Shown here: positions 1 to 9,750 of the stretch, one piece after another
Layout: each line of letters starts with the position of its first letter
Numbering within the stretch: position 1 is the first letter of the stretch
Source: Lentzea flava
GTDB taxonomy: Bacteria > Actinomycetota > Actinomycetes > Mycobacteriales > Pseudonocardiaceae
Reading direction: 5' to 3'
DNA length: 64,000 nt
Assembly (NCBI RefSeq): GCF_014648475.1
Contig: NZ_BMRE01000021.1
Coordinates: forward strand, 62,001-126,000
Position numbers and translations under genes: made by a program
Notes under the pieces: model-generated
Seen by the model: the letters and a program-made list of their open reading frames with translations, nothing else
What the model was told of the DNA's origin: nothing
Database searches by the model: none

Positions 1-816
1 GGCGACGGCCGCTGGGTGCTGATGCTCGAAGACCGCGAGTACACCGAGGCCGAGCTGCGGCAGCTGATCTTCCGGGCGATCGGCCGTGACGACCTCGACG
101 TCGAGATCATCACGACGGGCCGCTGGACGATCACGGCCGGCGTCGCCGACCAGTTCTCGAAGGGCCGGATCTTCCTGGCGGGCGACGCCGCGCACACGTT
201 GCCGCCGAGCCGCGGCGGGTTCGGGGCGAACGTCGGCATCGAGGACGCGCACAACCTCGCGTGGAAGCTCGCGGCAGTGCTGAACGGCGAGTCCCGACCG
301 TCCTTGTTGGACACCTACGACGCGGAACGCCGCCCCGTCGCGTCGCTGTGCCACCAGCAGATCTTCGCGCGCAACGACGGCCACAACCGCGATCGCGAGC
401 CCGAGGACGCGACGCTGTACGACAACAACGCGATGCACTACGGCGTCCTCTACCGCTCCGGCGCGGTGCTCGGCGCAGGCCCTGAGCTGCCTCCTGCCCA
501 GCGCCCCGAGCAGTGGAACGGCCAGCCCGGCACGCGAGCACCGCACGTGTGGATCGAGCCGGGAAAGTCCACATTGGATCTGTTCCAACGCGGCTGGGTG
601 CTCGTCGCGGACCACCCGCAGTGGGAGGAGGCAGCACACCGAGCGGGTGTCCGGTACGAGCGGATCGACCAGCTGGACGCGTTCGGACTGTCCGAAAAGG
701 GCGCTTCGCTGGTGCGGCCGGACGGCTACATCGCCTGGCGCTCGGTCGATCTGCCGGACGACCCGGCCACGGCCCTGGAGGCCGCGTTCAGGACAGCTTC
801 CGCAGGAACTCGGTGA
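1..816 (+). CDS. FAD-dependent aromatic monooxygenase, C-terminal part
   Basis: The frame is open from the first base, so the gene begins upstream and about 271 C-terminal codons are present. The class A flavoprotein hydroxylase motif GDAAHTLPPSRGGFG lies near residue 61 of the visible part, followed by the usual GIEDAHNLAWKL and DTYDAERRP stretches. Members use NAD(P)H and O2 to hydroxylate aromatic or polyketide substrates; PHBH and anthracycline hydroxylases are relatives. The C-terminal ~150 residues form a thioredoxin-like domain typical of the larger members. The substrate cannot be told. The 3' end overlaps the converging hydrolase gene by 29 nt. Confidence 0.85.
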   Translation, partial: GDGRWVLMLEDREYTEAELRQLIFRAIGRDDLDVEIITTGRWTITAGVADQFSKGRIFLAGDAAHTLPPSRGGFGANVGIEDAHNLAWKLAAVLNGESRPSLLDTYDAERRPVASLCHQQIFARNDGHNRDREPEDATLYDNNAMHYGVLYRSGAVLGAGPELPPAQRPEQWNGQPGTRAPHVWIEPGKSTLDLFQRGWVLVADHPQWEEAAHRAGVRYERIDQLDAFGLSEKGASLVRPDGYIAWRSVDLPDDPATALEAAFRTASAGTR

Positions 817-1681
817 TCAACCTGCTGGTGGTGTGGGGCGCTTCCTGGTTCGGGAAGTGCCCTGCCTCCGGCAGGCAGCGGAACTCCGACCCCGCGCCGA
901 GCCACCGCCGCGACTCGCGGGCGGAGGACTCCAGCGTGATCGGGTCCAGCGCGCCGTGGATCTGCAGCACCGGCACCCGCATCGGCTTGTCGACGGCCTC
1001 GGCGAACCGGCGGCCGTCGCTGCGCAGCTGCGAGCGCACCGCCCAGCGGTAGTACTCCATCGCGCTGTGGGCCACGCCCGGCACCATCATCGCCTGCCGG
1101 CAGCGGCGGATGACCTCGTCGAACTCCGGTGCCGACCGCCACTTCGGGCCCGACCAGGCCGACAGCAGCTTGGCCACCTGCAGCGCGTTCTCGCCGGTCA
1201 GCCAGCGTTCGGGGTAGATCGGCAGCTGGAAGCGCAGCACGTGGGAGTTCACGCGGGGATGCCTGCGGAACGCCCTGCGCAGCGCCAGCGGATGCGGTGC
1301 GGCGAGCACCGAGATCGACGACACCAGGCGAGGGTGGATGGCGCCGACCGTCCACGCCGTCGCGCCGCCCCACGCGTGACCCACCAGGTGTGCGCGCTGG
1401 GCGCCGAGCGCCTTGATCAGGCCCGCGATGTCACCCGCGAGCGTGAAGCCGTCGTAGCCGCGGGGTGGTTTGTCCGAGTCGCCGTAGCCGCGCAGGTCGA
1501 CGGCCACCGCGCGGTACCCGGCCTCGGCGAGCGCGGTCAGCTGGTGCCGCCACGACCACCAGAACTCGGGGAACCCGTGCAGGAGCAGCACGAGAGGGCC
1601 CTCGCCGAGTTCGGCGACGTGCAGGCGGATGCCGTTGGCCGAGACGTCGCGGTGCGTCCACGGACCCGCGACCCGCACCAC
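788..1681 (-). CDS. alpha/beta hydrolase, EphE-like, nucleophile replaced by Ala
   Basis: The protein is about 297 aa with the epoxide-hydrolase/haloalkane-dehalogenase fold. It shows the oxyanion loop HGFPEFWWSW, a cap region and a late catalytic His (EAGHFPNQEAP). The nucleophile elbow reads GHAWGGA where active epoxide hydrolases have GHDWGG, so the attacking Asp is Ala and classical epoxide hydrolysis looks impossible. The start is taken as the first of two GTG codons at 1679-1681; a CTG at 1705 overlapping the upstream stop is an alternative, and no good SD decides it. Position after the holin-like gene matches M. tuberculosis ephE next to Rv3669 (from memory). Confidence 0.75.
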   Translation of the reverse strand: MVRVAGPWTHRDVSANGIRLHVAELGEGPLVLLLHGFPEFWWSWRHQLTALAEAGYRAVAVDLRGYGDSDKPPRGYDGFTLAGDIAGLIKALGAQRAHLVGHAWGGATAWTVGAIHPRLVSSISVLAAPHPLALRRAFRRHPRVNSHVLRFQLPIYPERWLTGENALQVAKLLSAWSGPKWRSAPEFDEVIRRCRQAMMVPGVAHSAMEYYRWAVRSQLRSDGRRFAEAVDKPMRVPVLQIHGALDPITLESSARESRRWLGAGSEFRCLPEAGHFPNQEAPHTTSRLITEFLRKLS

Positions 1682-1701
1682 CGACGGGTCGGGTTTGCGG
1701 C

Positions 1702-2142
1702 TCAGTTGTCGTCGCCCCTGCGCGTGAGGGCCGCGACCGTGTCCTTCGCGGCCGCGATCGACTTCTGCGGCGCCCGGATCTTCCTCACCTTGCGGACGCC
1801 GAGAACGGCGAAGAGCGCGGCGGTCAGGAACATGACCCCGAAGTCCAGGAGGAAACCACCCCAGGTGGGCCAGCCGAACCATTCGGAGAACCCGTAGCCG
1901 AGGAACATGAAGAAGAAGAACAGGCTGAAGCAGAGCACCGTCAGCGCGACGATGAAGTAGACGCCGCTCTTGAGGCCCTTCTTGACCTCAGCGGTGACCT
2001 CGCCCTTCGCGAGCTCGAACTCTGCTCTGACCAGAGTCGACATGTGCGTGGTCGCGTCACGGACGAGACCGCCGATCGAGGCCTCGGCCGTCGGGTCGTC
2101 TGCGGTCAGCGGAATCGACGCGATGTGCTCCCTGGTGGTCAC
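1702..2142 (-). CDS. phage holin family (DUF1469-like) membrane protein
   Basis: This is a 146-aa protein with a polar N-terminus (residues 1-60), then two strongly hydrophobic segments around residues 61-84 and 92-115, and a basic tail. This is the layout of the Phage_holin_3_6/DUF1469 proteins that are widespread in actinobacteria (Rv3669-like). Their function is not established; despite the name they are chromosomal genes, not phage lysis genes. The GTG start at 2142 overlaps the nhaA stop as GTGA, so it is probably translated in a coupled way with nhaA. Confidence 0.75.
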   Translation of the reverse strand: MTTREHIASIPLTADDPTAEASIGGLVRDATTHMSTLVRAEFELAKGEVTAEVKKGLKSGVYFIVALTVLCFSLFFFFMFLGYGFSEWFGWPTWGGFLLDFGVMFLTAALFAVLGVRKVRKIRAPQKSIAAAKDTVAALTRRGDDN

Positions 2143-3305
2143 CCGGACATGGTGCCATGCGCCCGGCTGCGGCGAATGAGCAACACCGCGGCGAGCAGTG
2201 AGGAGATCATCGAGGCGAGCAGCACAGCCGCCTTGGCGGTCTCGGCGTGATCGAGTGCGAGCTCCGCGATCAGCAGGCTGACCGTGAACCCGACCCCGCC
2301 CAGCACCGCCACCGCGATGATGTCCCTCGGCCCCGCGCCGGACGGCCACACCGCCGCCTTGAACCACACCGCGAGTGCCGAGGCGCCGACGATCCCGATC
2401 ACCTTGCCGACCACGAGCCCGACGATCACGCCGATGGCGATCTTGTCGGCGAAGAGCTTCCCGAACGCCTCCGCGCCCACCGGCACACCCGCCGCGAACA
2501 GCGCGAACACCGGCACGGCCACACCGGCCGACCACGGCTGCAGCAGGTGTTCGAGCCGGACCGCCGGCGCCTCCTGCTCGTACGGGTCGCGCTTCACCCG
2601 CGTGAGCAACGCCAGCGCGACACCCGCGATCGTGGCGTGGATGCCCGACTCGTGCATGAACCACCACACGGCCAACGCGATCGGCACGTAGAGCAACGGC
2701 GAGGTGATCCTCTTGTGCTGCAGGAACCAGTACAGCGCCAGCAGCAGCACGACCGCGCCCGCCGCGAGCAGGTTGAACTTCGTCGTGAACAGGACCGCGA
2801 TCACGACGATCGCGCCCAGGTCGTCCACCACGGCCAGCGAGAGCAGGAAGACCCGCAGGCTCGACGGCAGCCCGGACGCCGTCAGGGCCAGCACGCCCAG
2901 CGCGAACGCGATGTCCGTCGCCACCGGAATCGCCCAGGCCTTCTCGATGCCCGGCTGTCCCCAGCCGACCGTCAGCGCGATCAACGCGGGCGCGATCATC
3001 CCGCCGATCGCCGCGACCACCGGCAGGATCGCCGCCTTGAACTCCGACAGCTCACCGACGACGAGCTCGCGCTTGAGCTCGAGCCCGGCTACGAAGAAGA
3101 AGAGGGCGAGCAGTCCGTCCGTGGCCCACTCACCCACGGACAACGGTCCGGCGTGGAGATCCCGCAGGCCGAAGTAGGAAGGGGACAACGGCGAGTTGGC
3201 CCAGATGAGCGCTATGGCCGTCGCCCCGAGCAGCACGGTGCCACCCACGGTTTCCGTGCGCAGGTAGCGGGCGAACTCGGCGACAACTGCCTTCTTGCGC
3301 GACAC
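2139..3305 (-). CDS. nhaA: Na+/H+ antiporter NhaA
   Basis: The 388-aa polytopic membrane protein has the NhaA signatures: ANSPLSPSY near the N-terminus, FFFVAGLELKRE in TM2, the ATDIAFALGVL stretch and the VVDDLGAIVVIA segment. The two Asp residues of the last motif form the ion-binding and pH-sensing core in the family. NhaA exchanges internal Na+ or Li+ for external H+. The GTG start at 3305 has GGGAG about 6 nt upstream. It is followed by the holin-like gene with a 4-nt overlap. No NhaR-type regulator is adjacent. Confidence 0.92.
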   Translation of the reverse strand: MSRKKAVVAEFARYLRTETVGGTVLLGATAIALIWANSPLSPSYFGLRDLHAGPLSVGEWATDGLLALFFFVAGLELKRELVVGELSEFKAAILPVVAAIGGMIAPALIALTVGWGQPGIEKAWAIPVATDIAFALGVLALTASGLPSSLRVFLLSLAVVDDLGAIVVIAVLFTTKFNLLAAGAVVLLLALYWFLQHKRITSPLLYVPIALAVWWFMHESGIHATIAGVALALLTRVKRDPYEQEAPAVRLEHLLQPWSAGVAVPVFALFAAGVPVGAEAFGKLFADKIAIGVIVGLVVGKVIGIVGASALAVWFKAAVWPSGAGPRDIIAVAVLGGVGFTVSLLIAELALDHAETAKAAVLLASMISSLLAAVLLIRRSRAHGTMSG

Positions 3306-3388
3306 AGGGCTCCCAGGGCGGTCAGCGGGTACACGAATCCTCGCGCCGACCAGACTTCCCGGCTCACCCTGATGCGATCTTAACGCGA

Positions 3389-3416
3389 ACGGGCGCCCTC
3401 CACGGAGGACGCCCGT
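3389..3416 (-). terminator. hairpin downstream of acs
   Basis: ACGGGCGCCCTC (3389-3400) pairs with GAGGACGCCCGT (3405-3416) across a 4-nt loop with one C-A mismatch. It lies 15 nt beyond the acs stop and before the nhaA start. Only a few U residues follow on the minus strand, so this is a GC-rich actinobacterial-style terminator candidate. Confidence 0.6.
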
Positions 3417-3430
3417 CACGTTTGCGCTGA

Positions 3431-5413
<1,983 letters not shown>

Positions 5414-5532
5414 GGTGCGAGACCTCCTGGAAAATCCAGACCCGTTGGGGATGCGGGTACTGACCGTAGTGCGAGCCAGTTCACTTCCAACAGGCTCCTC
5501 CCTCAAAAGGTTCAGACCAATCTTGGGAGGTT

Positions 5533-5558
5533 GGTTACACGGCTGTCACTGTGTAACC
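5533..5558. promoter_or_regulatory. GGTTACAC-N10-GTGTAACC palindrome between acs and the Fic-like gene
   Basis: A perfect 8-bp inverted repeat with a 10-nt spacer lies in the 259-bp divergent region, 120 nt upstream of acs and 115 nt upstream of the Fic-like gene. The symmetry suggests a dimeric repressor or activator site. It does not match the TGTGA-N6-TCACA pattern of CRP/GlxR, so the regulator is unknown. Confidence 0.45.
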
Positions 5559-5672
5559 CGTTTTGTCTGGTTGAAGCACGTGCGGCGCGTTGAACGGGCG
5601 AAGTTGCGCGCTCAACGGTCTGGGCAGTGAGCTGGATCACGCGTTTCACCTGGTCAGGTACTCTGCGCGACC

Positions 5673-6401
5673 GTGACCGATCCGCTTGCTCCGCTGCTTT
5701 CGTTGCCCGGTGTGGCCGACGCCGCCAACGCGGCCAAGGACGCCGTCTTCCAGGTGCACCGCCATCGGGTGAACTTGCGCGGCTGGGCCACGACCGCGGC
5801 CGAGGCGTCCGTGCGCGCCGCCCGTGCGTCGGCGGCTCTGGAGGGCGGACCGACCGAGATCCCGACGTCCGGTGAGGTCTCCGATCCGGTGCTGGCCGGG
5901 TCGTTGCGGGTCGCCGAGGCGCTGGGCGGTCTCGTCGGCACGTGGCAGCGCGCGCCGTTGCAGGCCCTCGCCCGCCTGCACGTCCTGGCCGCCGCCGACC
6001 TGGCGTCCGACGTCGGCCGGCCGCGGGTGTCCGAGGACGTGTCGCAGCGGCTCGACCTGCTCGCGTCGCTCGTCACCGGTGGTACGTCCGTGCCCGCGCC
6101 GGTGCTCGTCGCGGTCGTGCACGGCGAACTGCTCGGCCTGGCACCGTTCGAGGTCGCCAACGGTGTGGTGGCGCGGGCGGCCGCCCGGCTGACGTCGATC
6201 TCCACCGGCCTCGACCCCAAGGGCCTCGGCGTGCCGGAGGTGGCGTGCCTGCGCCGGTCGGCTGAGTACGAGGCCGCGTCCGTGGCGTTCGCCTCTGGGA
6301 CGCTGGAGGGCCTCGCTCAGTGGATCCTGTTCGTGTGCTCTGCCTTGGAGGCGGGCGCTCGCGAGGCTCGCAGCATCGCGGACGCCGCACTCACCGGGTG
6401 A
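5673..6401 (+). CDS. degenerate Fic-fold protein (Rv3662c-like, often labelled oxidoreductase)
   Basis: The 242-aa protein has a Fic-like layout. Residues about 28-58 end in ASAALEGGP, similar to the Fic_N segment; a helical middle holds a 'LHVLAAADLA' stretch; near residues 155-170 lies LAPFEVANGVVARAAARL. The last piece aligns with the Fic motif HxFx(D/E)GNGRxxR. Phe, Ala, Asn, Gly and the last Arg are kept, but the catalytic His is Ala, the acidic residue is Val and the first Arg is Val. AMP transfer therefore looks lost. Position next to acs and the HAD gene matches Rv3662c. A TACTCT box 8 nt before the GTG start suggests a leaderless mRNA. Confidence 0.6.
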   Translation: MTDPLAPLLSLPGVADAANAAKDAVFQVHRHRVNLRGWATTAAEASVRAARASAALEGGPTEIPTSGEVSDPVLAGSLRVAEALGGLVGTWQRAPLQALARLHVLAAADLASDVGRPRVSEDVSQRLDLLASLVTGGTSVPAPVLVAVVHGELLGLAPFEVANGVVARAAARLTSISTGLDPKGLGVPEVACLRRSAEYEAASVAFASGTLEGLAQWILFVCSALEAGAREARSIADAALTG

Positions 6402-7491
6402 TCTCTGCCAGGACCTCGGCGGCGGTGATCGCGTCCTCGTCGGTCACGTAGAGCGGCGCGAACCCGAACCTGAGGATGTCCGGCGGCCGGTGGTCGCCGA
6501 TGACCCCGCGGGCGATCAGTTCGTCCATCACGGCCTTGGCGTCCGGGCAGCGCACCGAGATCTGGTTGCCGCGAGCCTCGGGGGTGATGATCTCCAACGA
6601 GGTCAGTTTCCGGACGTGCTCGCGGAACAACGCGGTCAGCGCGAGACCGCGCTGCCGCAGCTCGGCGAGGTCCACGTCGTCCCACACGTCCAGCGCGGCG
6701 TCGAGCGCCAGCATCGACAGGATGTCCGGTGTGCCGACCCGCGCCCGGACGATGCCGGGGTCCGGTTCGTAACTCGGCTGCATGGCGAACGGCTCGCGGT
6801 GGCCGTTCCAGCCGGAGAGCGGGTTGTCGAAACCCGCCTGCTTCTCGTGCGGCACGTAGATGTACGCGGGCGAGCCGGGGCCGCCGTTGAGGAACTTGTA
6901 GGTGCACCCGATCGCGAAGTCGACGTTCAGCGCGTCCAGCTCGATCGGCAGCACGCCCGCGCTGTGGCAGAGGTCCCAGACCACCTGCGCGCCGATCTCG
7001 TGTGCCTGCTCGGTGAGCGCCCTCATGTCGTTGAGCGCGCCGGTCCGGTAGTCGACGTGGTTGAGCAGCACCACGGCCGTTTCGTCGGTGAGGTCCAAAG
7101 AGGACGGATGCGCCGCCCGGATCTTCAGCCCCGCCAACGAGGCCGCGGACTGCGCGATGTAGCCGTCGGTCGGGAACGTCGACTCGTCGCACACGATCTC
7201 GGTGCGGTCGGTGCCCTTCACCGCTCCCATCAACGCCTTGAAGACGTTGACCGACGTCGAGTCGCCGACGACGACCTGTCCGGGTGCGGCTCCGATCAGC
7301 CTGCCGATCCGGTCGCCGATCCGTTGCGGCGCCTCCCACCAGCCCTCGGACCACGAGCGGATCAGCCGCGTGCCCCACTGGTGCTTGACGACCTCCTGCA
7401 TCCGCTCGGCGACGTGCTTCGGCGGTGCGCCGAGCGAGTTGCCGTCGAGGTAGATGACGCCTTCGGGGATGTCGAACAGCTCACGCTTCAC
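6391..7491 (-). CDS. kynU: kynureninase
   Basis: The 366-aa PLP enzyme of fold type I hydrolyses L-kynurenine to anthranilate and alanine. Motifs include YLDGNSLGAPP at the N-terminus, the WDLCHSAG stretch holding the PLP-binding Asp and the TYKFLNGGPG motif with the PLP Lys. It is somewhat short at the N-terminus compared with the usual ~400 aa, because the GTG start at 7491 overlaps the kynA stop by GTGA. The stop overlaps the converging Fic-like gene by 11 nt. With kynA it forms a two-gene tryptophan-to-anthranilate operon; no kynurenine formamidase gene lies nearby. Confidence 0.95.
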   Translation of the reverse strand: MKRELFDIPEGVIYLDGNSLGAPPKHVAERMQEVVKHQWGTRLIRSWSEGWWEAPQRIGDRIGRLIGAAPGQVVVGDSTSVNVFKALMGAVKGTDRTEIVCDESTFPTDGYIAQSAASLAGLKIRAAHPSSLDLTDETAVVLLNHVDYRTGALNDMRALTEQAHEIGAQVVWDLCHSAGVLPIELDALNVDFAIGCTYKFLNGGPGSPAYIYVPHEKQAGFDNPLSGWNGHREPFAMQPSYEPDPGIVRARVGTPDILSMLALDAALDVWDDVDLAELRQRGLALTALFREHVRKLTSLEIITPEARGNQISVRCPDAKAVMDELIARGVIGDHRPPDILRFGFAPLYVTDEDAITAAEVLAEITR

Positions 7492-8303
7492 ACGTAGCTC
7501 CTGGCGGTCCACAGCTCGGGGAACACCGACCGTTGGGTGCGCTTCTCCAGCCAGGCAACACCAGCCGACCCACCGGTGCCAACCTTCGCGCCCATCGACC
7601 GCCGGGTCGCGAGCAGGTGGTCGTAGCGCCAGCGCGCGAACTCCTCCGCGATGTCGGTCAGCGCCTCGCCCAGCTCCAGCAGGTCGCGGTCGTCGCCGCG
7701 GTAGATCTGCGCCCACACCTGCTCGACCTCGGGCGACGGCTCATAGGCCTTCGTCAGGTCGCGGTCGAGGACGCTCTGCGGAATGTCGAAACCGCGGCGC
7801 TTCAACGCGGCCAGCACGTCGTCGTAGAGCGACGGCTCGCTCAGCGACTTCTCCAGCTGCGCGTGCATCGCCGGCACCGCCCGGTGCGGCACGAGCATCG
7901 ACGCGGACTTCTCGCCGAGCAGGAACTCCATCTCGCGGTACATGCCCGACTGGAAGCCGGAGCCCTCGCCGAGCGCGTCGCGGAACGAGTTGAACTCGGT
8001 CGGCGTCATGCGCGCGATCGGCCGCCACGCCGCGGAGAGCGCCTGCAGGTGCAGATCGGACCTGCGCAGCGTGCGGACGGCCGCGCGGAGGTCGTCGGCG
8101 CGGAGTTCGGTCTGGGCCTGCCGCCACTCGAAGCAGAGCAGGCCGAAGTACAGCTCCATCACCTGCGTGATGACCAGGAACGACATCTCACGCGGATCTT
8201 TGGACCACTGCTGTTGAAGGGTGTGCAGCACCGACGCGTGCACGTAGTCCTCGTACGGCGTGGTGCCGCCGAAATCCAGCTTGGGGGACACGGGGCAGCT
8301 CAT
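7488..8303 (-). CDS. kynA: tryptophan 2,3-dioxygenase
   Basis: The 271-aa heme dioxygenase opens the indole ring of L-tryptophan to give N-formylkynurenine. The family stretches YEDYVHASVLHTLQ, FLVITQVMELYFGLL, MTPTEFNSFRDALGEGSGFQS and the C-terminal WRYDHLLATRRSMGAKVGTGGS are all present. These include the distal His of the N-terminal motif and the proximal heme His of the last one. The ATG at 8303 has GGAGG only 1 nt upstream, so ribosome loading is unusual or the transcript is leaderless. It is divergent from the Lrp-type regulator and leads the kynA-kynU operon. Confidence 0.96.
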   Translation of the reverse strand: MSCPVSPKLDFGGTTPYEDYVHASVLHTLQQQWSKDPREMSFLVITQVMELYFGLLCFEWRQAQTELRADDLRAAVRTLRRSDLHLQALSAAWRPIARMTPTEFNSFRDALGEGSGFQSGMYREMEFLLGEKSASMLVPHRAVPAMHAQLEKSLSEPSLYDDVLAALKRRGFDIPQSVLDRDLTKAYEPSPEVEQVWAQIYRGDDRDLLELGEALTDIAEEFARWRYDHLLATRRSMGAKVGTGGSAGVAWLEKRTQRSVFPELWTARSYV

Positions 8304-8354
8304 GCCTCCAATCCTCGCCGGAACGGCCGCTCACCTGAATGGATGACGAAAGGC

Positions 8355-8408
8355 GTTCGGCCCGAACTTCTTTCAAACGCAAAACGGAACGCGGGGTAGC
8401 TTTGCGTT
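8355..8408. promoter_or_regulatory. operator-like palindromes between kynA and the Lrp gene
   Basis: The 106-bp divergent region holds a perfect 13-bp palindrome, GTTCGGCCCGAAC (8355-8367). It also holds an 8-bp inverted repeat, AACGCAAA (8376-8383) with TTTGCGTT (8401-8408), separated by 17 nt. The second arm ends 1 nt before the regulator's ATG and overlaps a TAGCTT -10-like box. Both could be binding sites for the adjacent Lrp/AsnC protein, allowing autoregulation and control of kynA-kynU by a tryptophan-pathway ligand. Confidence 0.5.
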
Positions 8409-8409
8409 C

Positions 8410-8850
8410 ATGTTGGACGAGGTGGACAAGGCCCTGTTGGAGGCCCTCCAAGAGGACGCGCGCCTGTCGTACAACGAGCTCGCACGCCGCGTGCACGTCT
8501 CACCGCCGACGGTCGCCCAACGGGTCCGCCGCCTGGAGAACATGGGCGCGATCACCGGCTACCGCGCCGTGGTCGACCCCACCGTCGTCGGCCGCCCGGT
8601 CGTCGCGTTGGTGCGCATGAAGTGCTACGGCCCGAGGTGCATCACCGTGCATCCCGAACTGCTCGACGACGTGCCGGAGGTCGTCGAGGTCGTGCGGCTG
8701 ACGGGGGAGATCTGCTCGGTGGTGAAGGTCGTCACCACGTCCATCCAGGAGCTGGAACGCCTCCTGGTCCGTCTGGCGAGCCACGGCGAGACGTCCAGCG
8801 CGATGGTGCTGTCGACGCCCATCCCGTGGCGTCCCGTCCTACCCGGCTAG
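8410..8850 (+). CDS. Lrp/AsnC-family regulator, likely of the kyn operon
   Basis: The 146-aa protein has an AsnC-type helix-turn-helix (residues 1-50, with LSYNELARRVHVSPPTVAQRVRRLE) followed by a RAM-like ligand and oligomerisation domain. It is transcribed away from kynA-kynU across a short region with palindromes, the same arrangement as KynR-type local regulators in proteobacteria. No SD precedes the ATG and a TAGCTT box lies 7 nt upstream, so the mRNA may be leaderless. The 3' end overlaps murQ by 12 nt, tail to tail. The ligand is inferred only from position. Confidence 0.85.
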   Translation: MLDEVDKALLEALQEDARLSYNELARRVHVSPPTVAQRVRRLENMGAITGYRAVVDPTVVGRPVVALVRMKCYGPRCITVHPELLDDVPEVVEVVRLTGEICSVVKVVTTSIQELERLLVRLASHGETSSAMVLSTPIPWRPVLPG

Positions 8851-9750
8851 CCGGTCCAGCGCGTTGCGGACGTGCCCCTTCGTGTCCGCCAGTGCGGCGG
8901 CCGCGCGTTCGGTCGGCACGCCCGACAGCAGATGCACCAGCGCCACCTTGAGATCGCCGGACGCGTCCGCCAGCGCCTGTTCGCAGTCGCCCGCGGGCAG
9001 GCCGGTGGCTTCTTGCAGGATCTGGATCGTCCGGCCGCGCAGCTTGGCGTTGGTCGCCCGCATGCTGACCATCAGGTTCGAGTAGGTGCGGCCGAGTTTG
9101 ATCATCACCGCGGTCGAGAACGACGTCAGCACCAGCTTCTGCGCCGAGCCCGCCTTCATCCTGGTCGAGCCGGCGATGGCTTCCGGGCCCGTGTTCAGCG
9201 CGACCAGGACGTCCGGTGTGAACGGCACCGACGCGTTGTTCGACACCAGCACCGTCTGGGCGCCAAGCGCTTGCGCCTCTTCCAGCGCGCCGATCACGAA
9301 CGGCGTGCGCCCTGACGCCGTGATGCCGACGACCACGTCTTTCGCGGTGGCCGAGCGGCGGATCTGCGCGGCGCCGGAGTGGTCCTCGACCTCCTCGACC
9401 GCGCGGACGAGGGCCTCGGAGCCGCCGGCGTGGTGGGCGACGAACCAGTCGGCGGGGGCGTTGAACGTCGGGACGAGCTCGGCGGCGTCCAGCGTCGCCA
9501 GACGTCCCGAAGTGCCCGCGCCGACGTAGTGGACGCGGCCGCCCGACATGATCGCGGTGACGCCGAGGTCGACCGCGCGGGCCAGCTCCGGCAGTGCCTC
9601 GGCGACGGCGGACGGGACCGTGCGGTCCTCGTCGTTGATCATCCGCAGCACGTCGATCGTGGGGACCCGGTCGATGTCCGTCGTGCGAGGGTTCCGCTGC
9701 TCGGTCGGAGATTCCACGCGCACCACCACACCGTTCCGGGGGGAGATCAT
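8839..9750 (-). CDS. murQ: N-acetylmuramic acid 6-phosphate etherase
   Basis: The 303-aa SIS-fold protein shows the MurQ signatures VGAGTSGRLATLDAAELVPTF, GITASGRTPFV, and STRMKAGSAQKLVLTSFST. It cleaves the lactyl ether of MurNAc-6-phosphate to GlcNAc-6-phosphate and D-lactate in cell-wall recycling. The ATG at 9750 overlaps the upstream rpiR stop as ATGA, so the two are co-translated. The glycosidase partners NagZ and NamZ are encoded 4-6 kb downstream on the same strand. No MurNAc PTS gene (murP) or MurNAc kinase is visible in the window. Confidence 0.95.
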   Translation of the reverse strand: MISPRNGVVVRVESPTEQRNPRTTDIDRVPTIDVLRMINDEDRTVPSAVAEALPELARAVDLGVTAIMSGGRVHYVGAGTSGRLATLDAAELVPTFNAPADWFVAHHAGGSEALVRAVEEVEDHSGAAQIRRSATAKDVVVGITASGRTPFVIGALEEAQALGAQTVLVSNNASVPFTPDVLVALNTGPEAIAGSTRMKAGSAQKLVLTSFSTAVMIKLGRTYSNLMVSMRATNAKLRGRTIQILQEATGLPAGDCEQALADASGDLKVALVHLLSGVPTERAAAALADTKGHVRNALDRLAG

